Origin: JADJOM01 sp963817435 | Lineage (GTDB): Bacteria > Gemmatimonadota > Gemmatimonadetes > Gemmatimonadales > GWC2-71-9 | Direction: 5' to 3' | Assembly (NCBI GenBank): GCA_963817435.1 | Contig: CAWFNY010000001.1 | Coordinates: 558,001 to 622,000 of the forward strand | DNA: 64,000 nt | Shown: piece after piece, positions 35,104 to 43,812 of the stretch | Layout: each line of letters starts with the position of its first letter | Position numbering within the stretch: the stretch's first letter is position 1 | Made by a program: the position numbers and the translations under genes | The notes under the pieces: generated by a model | Told to the model about the DNA's origin: nothing | Database searches by the model: none | The model's input: the letters and a program-made list of their open reading frames with translations, nothing else

Positions 35104-36608
35104 CCATCGTCTTCGATCCTGTGACCCCGGTGGGGCAGACGGTCGCGCTGCTGCCTGAAGTCGTGCTGTCGGTCGCCACCCTCGCAGTGCTGCTCTTCGT
35201 CAGCGTACGCCACGACGGCGCCGGCGCCAGTCGGCGCGCGGGCTGGCTGAGCCTGGCCTCGCTCGGTCTCACCGCCGCCGCGCTCCTGTGGCTGAGCTTC
35301 AACGCCCCGGATGACCCCGGGATCGGGCACATGATCGCCCTCGATGGTTTCCGGTTCGCCGGGTCCGCGCTGATCCTTCTCGTCGCCGCCGGATCGATCC
35401 TCGCCTCGCTCGGCTATCTCGAACGGGAGCAGCTCGTTGCTCCCGAATACTACGTGCTGATGCTGCTGGCCACGATCGGCATGCTGTTCATGGTCAATGC
35501 GCAGGATCTCATCGTGCTGTTCCTCGGCCTCGAGACGATGTCGGTCGCGGTGTACGTGCTGGCGGGCTATGACCGCCGGAGTGCCTTTTCCGCAGAGGCG
35601 GCCCTCAAGTACTTCCTGATGGGCGCATTCGCCTCCGGCTTCCTCCTGTACGGCATCGCGCTGGTCTACGGAGCGGCCGGTTCGTCCAACCTGGTCCTGG
35701 CGGGCGCCCAGTTCGCCCAGGGCTCGCTCTCGACGATGGCCCGCCTCGGCCTCGGGCTGCTGGTCATCGGGTTCGGCTTCAAGGTGGCGGCCGTGCCGTT
35801 CCAGATGTGGGCCCCCGATGTCTACGATGGCGCGCCGACACCCGTCACCGGCTTCATGGCGACCGCCGTGAAGACGGCTGCGTTCGTCGCGCTGGCCCGG
35901 GTGCTCTACACCTCATTCTCCGGCTCCGTGGTCGATTGGCAGCCGGTAGTCTTCGGTCTGGCGTTTGCCACGATGGTACTGGGCAATCTCGTCGCGCTGG
36001 TGCAGAAGTCGCTGAAGCGGATGCTGGCCTACAGCTCCGTCGCCCACGCCGGGTACCTGCTCGCGGCGATCTGGCCCGGGTCGGCGGTCGGTGTCTCGGC
36101 CATGACGTTCTACCTGCTCGGATATGGCCTGACCACCATCGCCGCCTTCGCGCTGCTGGGCGCGCTCGGGCGCGACGGGGAGCGTGAGCTCACGCTCGCC
36201 GACGTCGGCGGGCTCGCGGAAACCCGGCCGTGGATGGCGTTCGCCTTTGCCGTCTGTCTGCTGTCGCTGCTGGGCTTTCCGGGAACGATCGGCTTCATCG
36301 GGAAGTGGTACATCATCTCGGCGATTGTCTCGTCGGGCCATCCGCTGCTCGCCGTCCTGCTGGTGGTCACCAGCATCGTCTCCGCGGGCTACTACATGCC
36401 GGTGATCATGGCCATGTACATGCAGCCCTCGCGAGCCCCGCTGGTCTATCACGATCGCGGACTCGCCGGCACCGCACGGGTCGCCGTCGCGGTCAGCGTG
36501 GTGCTCATTCTGGCCCTGGGCGTATGGCCGGTGCAGGTGCTGCAGCTGGCCGACGGCGCCGCCGCCTCGCTCGCGCAGACCGCGTCGCAGGCGACCGGCG
36601 GCCAGTGA
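35100..36608 (+). CDS. nuoN: NADH-quinone oxidoreductase subunit N
   Basis: Third antiporter-like proton pump and last gene of the operon. The GTG at 35100 gives 502 residues with about 14 membrane segments. Conserved stretches are FLGLETMSVAVYVLAGYD with the key Glu, VPFQMWAPDVYDGAPTPVTG, YSSVAHAGYLLAAI and GFPGTIGFIGKWYIIS. All 14 nuo genes (A-N) lie in order on one strand with overlaps or gaps of under 50 bases. No strong terminator follows; the next gene begins 58 bases on. Confidence 0.95.
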   Translation: MTIVFDPVTPVGQTVALLPEVVLSVATLAVLLFVSVRHDGAGASRRAGWLSLASLGLTAAALLWLSFNAPDDPGIGHMIALDGFRFAGSALILLVAAGSILASLGYLEREQLVAPEYYVLMLLATIGMLFMVNAQDLIVLFLGLETMSVAVYVLAGYDRRSAFSAEAALKYFLMGAFASGFLLYGIALVYGAAGSSNLVLAGAQFAQGSLSTMARLGLGLLVIGFGFKVAAVPFQMWAPDVYDGAPTPVTGFMATAVKTAAFVALARVLYTSFSGSVVDWQPVVFGLAFATMVLGNLVALVQKSLKRMLAYSSVAHAGYLLAAIWPGSAVGVSAMTFYLLGYGLTTIAAFALLGALGRDGERELTLADVGGLAETRPWMAFAFAVCLLSLLGFPGTIGFIGKWYIISAIVSSGHPLLAVLLVVTSIVSAGYYMPVIMAMYMQPSRAPLVYHDRGLAGTARVAVAVSVVLILALGVWPVQVLQLADGAAASLAQTASQATGGQ

Positions 36609-36666
36609 TCATCCTGGGGCGCGCCGAGCGCGCGCCCTGCCGCCTTGCCCCACCCTCCGGTCGCCC

Positions 36667-38028
36667 ATGAACGTCCCTCGCTCCATCTTCCGCCAGTACG
36701 ATGTCCGCGGGCTCGTCGGCCTCGAACTGACCCCGGAACTCGCGCGCGGCCTCGGACGTGCCTACGCCACGATCGCCTGGGAACGGCTCGGGCGCGCACC
36801 GGTTCTTGCGGTCGGACGTGACAATCGTCCCTCAGGCGAGTCACTGGCCGCGGCGGTGCGCGCCGGGATCGTGGATACGGGTGCTATCGCCGTCGATGTG
36901 GGGCAGGTGCCCACGCCAGCGCTCTACTTCGCCGTTCACTCCCTCGGTACCGACGGCGGAATGCAGGTCACGGGATCGCACAACCCGCCCGAGTTCAACG
37001 GGTTCAAGATGGTGCTCACCGGGGACTCGGTGCACGGTGAGGAGATCCTCCGGCTGTACGAAATCATCCTGTTGGAGCAGTGGCGGAGCGGTGTGGGCCG
37101 CGAGACGGCCGACGGCTCGGTACTCGGGAAGTATCGTGAGGCGATCGTCGCGCACCACTCGCTCCGTCGCCGGGTGAAGGTGGTGGTGGACTGTGGCAAT
37201 GGCGTCGGGAGCCTCATCGCCGTCGCCACCCTCGAGGCGCTTGGCGCCGAGGTCATCCCGCTGTTCTGCGAATCGGATGGGACCTTTCCGAATCACCATC
37301 CCGATCCCACCGTGATGGAGAATCTCCGCGACCTCCAGGCGGAGGTGCGCCGTAGCGGTGCCGAACTCGGCATCGCCTTCGATGGTGACGCGGACCGGAT
37401 CGGCGCCGTGGACGAGAATGGCTCCGTCATCTACGGGGATCAGTTGCTGGTGCTTTACGGCCGCGACGCGGTGGCCCGCTTCGGACCCGGCCTTCCGGTC
37501 ATCTTCGACGTGAAGTGCTCCGAGGTGCTGCCCCAGGCGCTTCGTGGCGCCGGCGCCGTGCCCGAGATGTGGAAGACCGGGCATTCGCTCATCAAGGCCC
37601 GCATGAAGGAGCTGCACTCGCCGCTGGCCGGCGAGATGAGTGGCCACATGTTCTTCGGCGGCGACTGGTACGGCTTCGACGATGCGCTGTTCGGTGCCGC
37701 CCGGCTGCTCGAAATCGTCTCCGCCGGGAAGGGAGGGCTCTCGGCTCTGCTTGCAGACCTTCCCCGGACCTTTGCGACCCCCGAGATCCGGGTCGATTGC
37801 GCCGAGGAGCGGAAGTTCTCACTCGTCGCGGAGGCCGCGAAGCATTTTGCTTCCCGCTATCCGGTCAACCCGATTGACGGCGTGCGCATGACCTTCCCCA
37901 ACGGGTGGGGACTGGTACGTGCCTCGAACACCCAGCCGATCCTCGTCCTGCGCTTCGAAGCAACGGACGAGGCCTCCCTCGCTGCCTATCAGGGCGAGGT
38001 CATGGAGTGGCTTCGAGCCAATCCCTGA
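36667..38028 (+). CDS. phosphomannomutase / phosphoglucomutase
   Basis: Moves phosphate between C1 and C6 of hexose phosphates, supplying sugar nucleotides for envelope polysaccharides. The 453-residue alpha-D-phosphohexomutase has the four expected loops: phosphoserine in QVTGSHNPPEFNGFKM, metal-binding FDGDADRIGAVDENG, the sugar-binding GEMSGHMFF and the C-terminal phosphate-binding RASNTQPILVLRFEA. The start IFRQYDVRGLVG is typical of the AlgC/ManB group; sequence alone does not separate mannose from glucose preference. The next gene starts two bases after its stop. Confidence 0.9.
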   Translation: MNVPRSIFRQYDVRGLVGLELTPELARGLGRAYATIAWERLGRAPVLAVGRDNRPSGESLAAAVRAGIVDTGAIAVDVGQVPTPALYFAVHSLGTDGGMQVTGSHNPPEFNGFKMVLTGDSVHGEEILRLYEIILLEQWRSGVGRETADGSVLGKYREAIVAHHSLRRRVKVVVDCGNGVGSLIAVATLEALGAEVIPLFCESDGTFPNHHPDPTVMENLRDLQAEVRRSGAELGIAFDGDADRIGAVDENGSVIYGDQLLVLYGRDAVARFGPGLPVIFDVKCSEVLPQALRGAGAVPEMWKTGHSLIKARMKELHSPLAGEMSGHMFFGGDWYGFDDALFGAARLLEIVSAGKGGLSALLADLPRTFATPEIRVDCAEERKFSLVAEAAKHFASRYPVNPIDGVRMTFPNGWGLVRASNTQPILVLRFEATDEASLAAYQGEVMEWLRANP

Positions 38029-38030
38029 GC

Positions 38031-40466
38031 ATGACCCCCCGCGCGCTCCGCGCCACCACCGGCGTCCTGCTGCTGGTTGTCCTGCTCTTCGCGGGACGCT
38101 GGACGGCCGGGCTGTTCACGGAACGGTGGTGGGCGGCGCAGATCTCTCCCGAGGCCGCGCGGTTCGTCACCGACTGGGCCCTCTTCACCCTGCTCCTCGA
38201 AATCACCGGCGTGCTTGTCGCCTGCGCCTGGTTCATCGGCCACCTGCTGCTGGTGTACCGGGCGATCGGGTCGGTGCAGGTGCACCGGCGCGTCGGCAAT
38301 CTGGAGATACGCGAGGCCGTGAACATGCGGGCCCTCGCCTGGCTCAGCATCGGCGGAGGGCTGGTCCTCGGTCTGCTGGCCGGTCGCGGACTCAGCGACT
38401 CGGCACCCGCAATCATGCTCGGCTGGCACGGCTTCCAGTATGGAGAGGCGGAGCCACTGCTCGGTCAGGACCTCGGCTTCTACCTCACCACACTGCCTAT
38501 CTGGCGACTGCTCCACGGATACGCGGTTCTTCTCTCGGTCACCGCGCTGGTCGGGATCGCCACGATGTATGCCGTCATCGGCGCGGTCCGATGGGTGGAC
38601 CACCGCCCGGCCATCAACGATCACGCACGCCGTCACCTGGGCGGGCTGGCCGTACTGCTCGCCATGGTGCTCGCCTGGGGCTATCTCCTCGAGCCGTACG
38701 AGCTGGTCGCCGGGGTCATCGGCACGGTGCATGCCGGGCTCTTCGAGTACCGCCAGACCGTCGCCTTCATTCTGGCCGGGTTGGCCATCGCCGCGGCATT
38801 CCTCTCGCTCTGGTGGGCCAGTCGTGGTCGGCACGCGGTGCTGCTCTCGATCTGGGGGCTGCTCGCGGCGGCATCGCTGCTGGGCCATCACATCATCCCC
38901 GCCTTCATAGGTTCGAGCCACGCATCCACGCTCGATCCCGCGACCCGACGGCATCTCGACCAGCTGGCCTACGGGATGACTGGCATCCGGGATACCACCT
39001 TCACCCGCTCAGCAGCGCTCCCTGATCCGCCACGACCGGCTGCGCTCTGGCACCCGACGCTCGCGGCCGAGGCCACCGAGGCGGACTCGGGTCGGCTGGC
39101 GGCCGCCGACCGTGCGGTCGTCATGGTGAATCGCCGGCCGCGGCCGGCCTGGCTCGTCGTCCGCGACCACGGCGCGCGCGGCGCGAGCATTACTGTCGTG
39201 CTGGACGATCAGACCACGACCGCCGGGCGGGCGGTGCTGTATCACGAGGGGGACAGCCTGAAGACCGCCGCGGGATCCCCGTCGCTGCACCTGCCTGCAC
39301 GAGGGATCTGGCCCCGCGGGCCCGTGAGCGTCGTCGATTCGGCTCCGGGAGGGATCGAGGTCGGCTCCGGGCTTCGCCGGCTCGCGCTCGCCTGGACGCT
39401 GCAGTCAGCAGAACTGCTGGGCCCCGGTGCTCCTTCGCAGCAGGTCTACTGGCATCTCGATCCCGTCGAGCGGGTCGAGAGGCTCGCCCCCTTCGCCGTA
39501 TGGGGCGTCCCTTCTCCCCACCTGATCGGTGGGGAGCTGGTGTGGCTGATCGACGGTTACCTCCCCAATGCCACCTTCCCGGGATCGACCCGGGTTCGCT
39601 GGCGCGGGGGCTGGATCGGTTCGCTGCGGGTCGGCTTCGTGGGCGTGGTCAACGCCAGGACCGGCGCGACCGGCATCTATCTCCGGCACACGGCGGATGA
39701 AATCGCCAAGCAGTGGCGGGTCATCAGTGACAGCCTCGTCCAGCCCTCGTCCGCGATCCCGTCGGAGATCGTGCGCGCCCTCGATTACCCGGCCGAGGCC
39801 CTCGAGGCCCAGGTCCGGGTGCTGGCACAGCCTCACTGGGGACTGGGGCAGGTCATCGGCCGAGGCGAGCCCTTCGGGAGCAGCGGTCCAAGCGATGAGG
39901 CGATATGGACCGCCGACACCAGCGGTGTCGAGCTGGTGATCGCCTACGAGCAGGCGCCGCAGCGGCAGGTCTCCGCGATCGTGCGGGCGCGCATGATGGA
40001 TGGTTGGGAAGGACTCAGCATCCTCCGGATCGACAGCCTGCTCTCGCTCCCGGAGCCTGCCGGACTCCAGTCCCGCTGGGGCCGCTTCCCGACCTTTCAG
40101 CAGCTCAAGGACTCGGTCGAGAAGGCGGGCGCCAGGCTGGAGCCCGGCCCCATCCGCTATTGGCCGACGGCCACCGGGCTTGGCGCCTACCAGGTCCACT
40201 TCGCCAGGCGCGATGGCCAGGAGCCCATTCTGGCCTGGGTCAGTGTGGCGGTCGCCGAGCGGAGAGGGGCGGGTCACGACCTCGAAGAGGCATGGCAGAA
40301 CATGCTCGGTCTCTCGGCCCCGATCATTTCCGCCGGCGAGCGCGGCGGCCAGTTGCTGGAAGCCCGCCGATACATCGACGCGGCCGACGCCGCACTCAAG
40401 CGGGGGGATCTGGAGGCCTTCGGGCGTGCCTGGGACGCCCTCAAGCGTGCCCTGAAGGCGCCCTAA
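38031..40466 (+). CDS. UPF0182-family membrane protein
   Basis: A large protein with no established function. The 811-residue product begins with about seven hydrophobic segments in the first 300 residues (for example TGVLLLVVLLFAGRWTAGLF and LLITLLEI-type stretches), then a long soluble, presumably extracytoplasmic, part. DLGFYLTTLPIWRLLHGYA and the HHIIPAFIGSSHASTLDP stretch match UPF0182 (COG1615) proteins. The family is usually 850-1000 residues, so this is slightly short. The C-terminal helical repeat (RYIDAADAALKRGDLEAFGR) is typical. It is translationally close to the phosphohexomutase (2-base gap). Confidence 0.75.
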   Translation: MTPRALRATTGVLLLVVLLFAGRWTAGLFTERWWAAQISPEAARFVTDWALFTLLLEITGVLVACAWFIGHLLLVYRAIGSVQVHRRVGNLEIREAVNMRALAWLSIGGGLVLGLLAGRGLSDSAPAIMLGWHGFQYGEAEPLLGQDLGFYLTTLPIWRLLHGYAVLLSVTALVGIATMYAVIGAVRWVDHRPAINDHARRHLGGLAVLLAMVLAWGYLLEPYELVAGVIGTVHAGLFEYRQTVAFILAGLAIAAAFLSLWWASRGRHAVLLSIWGLLAAASLLGHHIIPAFIGSSHASTLDPATRRHLDQLAYGMTGIRDTTFTRSAALPDPPRPAALWHPTLAAEATEADSGRLAAADRAVVMVNRRPRPAWLVVRDHGARGASITVVLDDQTTTAGRAVLYHEGDSLKTAAGSPSLHLPARGIWPRGPVSVVDSAPGGIEVGSGLRRLALAWTLQSAELLGPGAPSQQVYWHLDPVERVERLAPFAVWGVPSPHLIGGELVWLIDGYLPNATFPGSTRVRWRGGWIGSLRVGFVGVVNARTGATGIYLRHTADEIAKQWRVISDSLVQPSSAIPSEIVRALDYPAEALEAQVRVLAQPHWGLGQVIGRGEPFGSSGPSDEAIWTADTSGVELVIAYEQAPQRQVSAIVRARMMDGWEGLSILRIDSLLSLPEPAGLQSRWGRFPTFQQLKDSVEKAGARLEPGPIRYWPTATGLGAYQVHFARRDGQEPILAWVSVAVAERRGAGHDLEEAWQNMLGLSAPIISAGERGGQLLEARRYIDAADAALKRGDLEAFGRAWDALKRALKAP

Positions 40467-40475
40467 GTGACAATC

Positions 40476-40504
40476 TTGCCACCGCTTAGCTCGTCAGCTA
40501 CCTT
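40476..40504 (+). promoter_or_regulatory. candidate promoter of sucC-sucD
   Basis: TTGCCA at 40476-40481 (five of six matches to TTGACA), exactly 17 bases, then TACCTT at 40499-40504. Transcription would start near 40511, giving a leader of about 63 bases. Confidence 0.5.
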
Positions 40505-40515
40505 CCGCGCCGCGA

Positions 40516-40543
40516 GGGGCTCCCCGTTGCCAGACGGGGCCCC
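40516..40543 (+). promoter_or_regulatory. GC-rich leader hairpin upstream of sucC
   Basis: GGGG-CT-CCCCGT (40516-40527) can pair with ACGGGGCCCC (40534-40543) around TGCCAG, with a two-base bulge. It falls between the predicted transcript start and the sucC GTG, 30 bases before the start codon. It may be a leader element or an alternative terminator for the upstream gene. Confidence 0.4.
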
Positions 40544-40573
40544 TGACAATGGATCCCTCAGTCCGAGGTCACC

Positions 40574-41713
40574 GTGAATCTGCACGAATATCAGGGCCGC
40601 GTACTGTTCCGCGCGGCGGGCATCCCCATGCCGGACGGCGACGTCGCCTCGACTCCCTCCGAGGCTGAATCGATCGCCCGGCGGGTCGGTGGGACAGTCG
40701 TAGTAAAGGCCCAGGTGCATGCCGGCGGGCGTGGCAAGGCGGGTGGAGTCAAGCTCGCCAAGACTCCCTCGGAGGCCGCCGGGGCCGCCGAGAAGATTCT
40801 GGGCATGACTATCAAGGGGCTGGTTGTCCAGAAAGTGCTGGTGGTGCCTGCTGCCGAGATTGCCAGTGAGGCGTACGTGGGCCTTATCATGGACCGCGCG
40901 AGCCAGCGGCCGGTGTTCATGGTGAGCCCCGCCGGCGGCATCGACATCGAGGAGGTCGCGGCCAAGACGCCAGAGAAGATCAGCCGCCTGGCGGTCGATC
41001 CGCGCTACGGACTGCTGCCGCACCAGGCGCTCGGTCTCGCCTTCTTTCTGTACAAGGACTTCGCCCAGGCCCGGGCGGCCGCGCGCATCATGGAGCAGCT
41101 CTACCAGGTGTTCACCACCAACGGCTGCTCCCTCGCGGAGATCAACCCGCTGGTGACGACGCCCGATGGCCGGGTCGTCGCGCTGGATGCAAAGGTCTCG
41201 ATCGACGACAACGAACTCGACCGGCGGCCTGACCTCGCGCTGCTGCGCGATGAGACCGCCGAGGAGCCGAGTGAAGTGCAGGCCCGCCGCGCCAACCTCA
41301 CGTTCATCAAGCTCTCGGGAAATGTCGGCTGCTGCGTGAACGGCGCCGGCCTTGCCATGGCCACGATGGACCTCGTCAAGTACTACGGCGGCGAGCCGGC
41401 CAACTTCCTCGATATCGGGGGCAGCTCCAATCCCGACAAGGTGGTGAGCGCGCTGCGCATCATTACCAGTGATCCGAGCGTGAAGGCGATTCTGTTCAAC
41501 ATCTTCGGCGGCATCACTCGCACCGACGACGTGGCCAACGGCATCAAGACCGCGCTCTCCCAGTTCCCGGTCAAGGTGCCGATCGTGGTGCGCCTGACGG
41601 GCACCAACGAGGTGGAAGCGGTGAAGATCCTGCAAGGGATCGGCATGCCGGCGCTCTCCGACATGGACGAGGCGGTCCAGAAGGTTGTCGCGCTGGCCAA
41701 GGAGGCGGCATGA
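40574..41713 (+). CDS. sucC: succinyl-CoA synthetase, beta subunit (ADP-forming type)
   Basis: ATP-grasp subunit of the TCA-cycle enzyme that makes ATP or GTP from succinyl-CoA. The GTG at 40574 gives 379 residues. Start MNLHEYQGRVLFRAAGIPMP is typical. The nucleotide-binding part has VVKAQVHAGGRGKAGGVKLA, and the C-terminal half has EINPLVTTPDGRVVALDAK and the conserved FNIFGGITRTDDVANGI. The stop overlaps the sucD ATG (ATGA), so the two subunits are coupled. Confidence 0.96.
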   Translation: MNLHEYQGRVLFRAAGIPMPDGDVASTPSEAESIARRVGGTVVVKAQVHAGGRGKAGGVKLAKTPSEAAGAAEKILGMTIKGLVVQKVLVVPAAEIASEAYVGLIMDRASQRPVFMVSPAGGIDIEEVAAKTPEKISRLAVDPRYGLLPHQALGLAFFLYKDFAQARAAARIMEQLYQVFTTNGCSLAEINPLVTTPDGRVVALDAKVSIDDNELDRRPDLALLRDETAEEPSEVQARRANLTFIKLSGNVGCCVNGAGLAMATMDLVKYYGGEPANFLDIGGSSNPDKVVSALRIITSDPSVKAILFNIFGGITRTDDVANGIKTALSQFPVKVPIVVRLTGTNEVEAVKILQGIGMPALSDMDEAVQKVVALAKEAA

Positions 41714-42579
41714 GCATCTTCGTCGACAAGGCGACCCGCCTGATCGTCCAGGGCATCACCGGGCGTGACGGATCGTTCCACGCGAAGCAGATGCTCGAGT
41801 ACGGTACGGCGGTCGTCGCGGGCGTGACGCCGGGGAAGGGGGGCCAGACCTTCGAGGGCAAGGTGCCGGTCTTCAACACCGTCGCGGAGGCGGTGCGCCA
41901 GACCGGGGCGAACACCACGGTCATCTACGTGCCCCCGGTGGGTGCTGCCGGCGCGATATTCGAGGCTGCCGACGCCGGTATCGGCCTCATCGTCTGCATC
42001 ACTGAGGGCGTGCCGGTGATGGACATGACCCGGGTACTTCCCTACGTGCGGGAGCGGGGGGCCCGGCTGCTGGGCCCGAACTGTCCCGGCCTCATCACGC
42101 CGGGCGAAGCCAAGGTCGGCATCATCCCGGGCAATATCTGCCTCGCGGGTCGGGTCGGGCTGGTCTCCCGCAGCGGCACGCTTACGTACGAGATCGTCAA
42201 CCACCTCACGAAACACAAGATCGGGCAGAGCACCTGCGTCGGCATCGGTGGCGACCCCCTGAACGGGACCTCGTTCATCGACTGCCTGCGCGCGTTCCAG
42301 GACGATCCGGGCACCGATGCCATCGTGATGATGGGGGAGATCGGCGGCACGGACGAGCAGAACGCCGCCAGCTTCGTGAAAGAGTATGTGACCAAGCCAG
42401 TGGTGGGCTTCATCGCCGGCCAGACCGCCCCGCCGGGTCGCCGGATGGGGCACGCCGGGGCGATCATCTCCGGCTCCTCCGGCACCGCCGCCGAGAAGAT
42501 CGCCGCCTTCGAGGCCGCGGGGATCTCGGTCATGAGGCGGCCGATCGATGTCGTGCCGCTGATCCAGGCGAGACTGTAG
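41710..42579 (+). CDS. sucD: succinyl-CoA synthetase, alpha subunit
   Basis: Binds CoA and carries the phosphohistidine intermediate. The 289-residue product has the CoA-binding VQGITGRDGSFHAKQMLEYG, VAGVTPGKGG, the LGPNCPGLITPGEAKVGIIP loop and the active-site GRRMGHAGAIISG, whose His is phosphorylated. It pairs with sucC in one operon. A weak hairpin (CCTGGC/GCCAGG, 42583-42605) follows, before ndk. Confidence 0.96.
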   Translation: MSIFVDKATRLIVQGITGRDGSFHAKQMLEYGTAVVAGVTPGKGGQTFEGKVPVFNTVAEAVRQTGANTTVIYVPPVGAAGAIFEAADAGIGLIVCITEGVPVMDMTRVLPYVRERGARLLGPNCPGLITPGEAKVGIIPGNICLAGRVGLVSRSGTLTYEIVNHLTKHKIGQSTCVGIGGDPLNGTSFIDCLRAFQDDPGTDAIVMMGEIGGTDEQNAASFVKEYVTKPVVGFIAGQTAPPGRRMGHAGAIISGSSGTAAEKIAAFEAAGISVMRRPIDVVPLIQARL

Positions 42580-42643
42580 CCGCCTGGCCGAAGGCCGCCG
42601 CCAGGACTGTGGTGCAACGGGAACCATCAACGCGGGGTATGTC

Positions 42644-43075
42644 GTGGCAAAGATTCTGACGCTGGGAATGCTCAAGCCGGACGCCATCGAGAGCGGCAAG
42701 GCCGGGCTCATCATCGCCCATCTGCAGCGCGAGGGATTCGTGATCCGCGCCGCCCGGATGACTCGCCTGACCCAGGCGCAGGCGGGGAAGTTCTATGAGG
42801 TCCACAAGGACCGGCCCTTCTACAAGGACCTGATCGCTTTCATGACCTCGGGACCCGTCCTGCCGATGGCGCTGGAGCGCGAGGACGCCGTGGCCCACTT
42901 CCGGACGGTCATCGGCGCAACCGACCCGGCCGAGGCGGCTCCTGGCACCATTCGGAAGCTGTACGCGGAGTCCAAGGGGAAGAACGCGGTGCACGGCTCG
43001 GACAGCGTGGAGAACGGTCTGCGGGAGGTTGCCTTCTTCTTCACCGAGAGCGAGCTGGCAGGCCTCTGGGGCTGA
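42644..43075 (+). CDS. ndk: nucleoside diphosphate kinase
   Basis: Balances nucleoside triphosphate pools with a phosphohistidine intermediate. The 143-residue product has the active-site His in KGKNAVHGSDSVENG and the family start TLGMLKPDAIESGKAG. GTG 42644 has GCGGGG seven bases upstream. It follows sucCD by 64 bases; this neighbourhood is seen in many bacteria and may reflect use of the ATP or GTP made by SucCD. Confidence 0.95.
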   Translation: MAKILTLGMLKPDAIESGKAGLIIAHLQREGFVIRAARMTRLTQAQAGKFYEVHKDRPFYKDLIAFMTSGPVLPMALEREDAVAHFRTVIGATDPAEAAPGTIRKLYAESKGKNAVHGSDSVENGLREVAFFFTESELAGLWG

Positions 43076-43117
43076 GCCGCGTCGCCCTCCAGCGGGCGGC
43101 TGCCAGACCCGGAATGC

Positions 43118-43146
43118 TTGACTCAAGTCGTTGTCCAGACTAGCTT
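43118..43146 (+). promoter_or_regulatory. promoter of the yceD-rpmF-plsX-fab operon
   Basis: TTGACT (43118-43123), exactly 17 bases, TAGCTT (43141-43146). Transcription is predicted to start about 43153, one or two bases before the ATG at 43155, so the first gene may be read from a leaderless message. Confidence 0.6.
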
Positions 43147-43154
43147 TTCGGGCT

Positions 43155-43619
43155 ATGCTTCAGGTCGACGTCCGGGACCTTCACCGAGGACCGGTAGAGA
43201 CCGTCGGTCAACTGGAGCCTGGTGACGAAACGTTCGCCGGGCTCGGTCTGGATCTCGACGGGCCGGTGCACGTGGAAGGACGCCTGTCCGAGACTGGCGC
43301 CGACGAATTTTTCTGGCAGGCTCGCGTCACGGGCAGTCTCCGTGGCACGTGCCGCCGCTGCCTTACGAACGTGATTTCCCCTCTCGACGCGGATGTCGAG
43401 GTGCTCTTCAGCGCTGATCCGGACGCGGCGGACGATCCCGCCGTGTATCCGCTTCCGGCGCAGGTAACCCACGTGGACGTCCGCCCGGCGGTGCGCGAAG
43501 AACTCGCGCTTGCCGTGTCCGCGTATCCCCTCTGCCGCGAGGATTGCGCCGGGCTCTGTCCCCGGTGCGGGGCGGATCTCAACGCCGGGCCCTGCCGGTG
43601 CACGGCCCATTCTGACTGA
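43155..43619 (+). CDS. yceD: YceD/DUF177-family protein
   Basis: Conserved protein nearly always encoded just before rpmF; in E. coli it has been linked to 23S rRNA accumulation, and its exact job is unsettled. From ATG 43155 it has 154 residues. The diagnostic C-terminal Cys-rich region reads CREDCAGLCPRCGADLNAG, and an earlier pair is TCRRCL. The open frame extends to a TTG at 43131, but that lies within the promoter spacer and would need a start upstream of the predicted transcript. First gene of the lipid operon. Confidence 0.88.
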   Translation: MLQVDVRDLHRGPVETVGQLEPGDETFAGLGLDLDGPVHVEGRLSETGADEFFWQARVTGSLRGTCRRCLTNVISPLDADVEVLFSADPDAADDPAVYPLPAQVTHVDVRPAVREELALAVSAYPLCREDCAGLCPRCGADLNAGPCRCTAHSD

Positions 43620-43627
43620 GGCTTCCG

Positions 43628-43810
43628 ATGGCTGTCCCGAAGCGCAAACTCTCGAAGTCCCGTAAGCGGCTCCGCCGCGGCCATCACAAGGCCGCCTCCG
43701 TGGCCACCCAGGCCTGTCCCCGCTGCAGCTCGCCGAAGCTGTCGCACCGCGTCTGCCCGACCTGCGGGTATTATCGCGGCAAGAAGATGATTGAGGTCGA
43801 GGACGCCTGA
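43628..43810 (+). CDS. rpmF: 50S ribosomal protein L32
   Basis: Small zinc-binding large-subunit protein. The 60-residue product begins MAVPKRKLSKSRKRLRRGHH as L32 does, and the four zinc-ligand Cys are in ACPRCSSPKLSHRVCPTCG. It lies eight bases after yceD and three bases before plsX, the conserved bacterial order linking ribosome and lipid synthesis. Confidence 0.96.
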   Translation: MAVPKRKLSKSRKRLRRGHHKAASVATQACPRCSSPKLSHRVCPTCGYYRGKKMIEVEDA

Positions 43811-43812
43811 GC

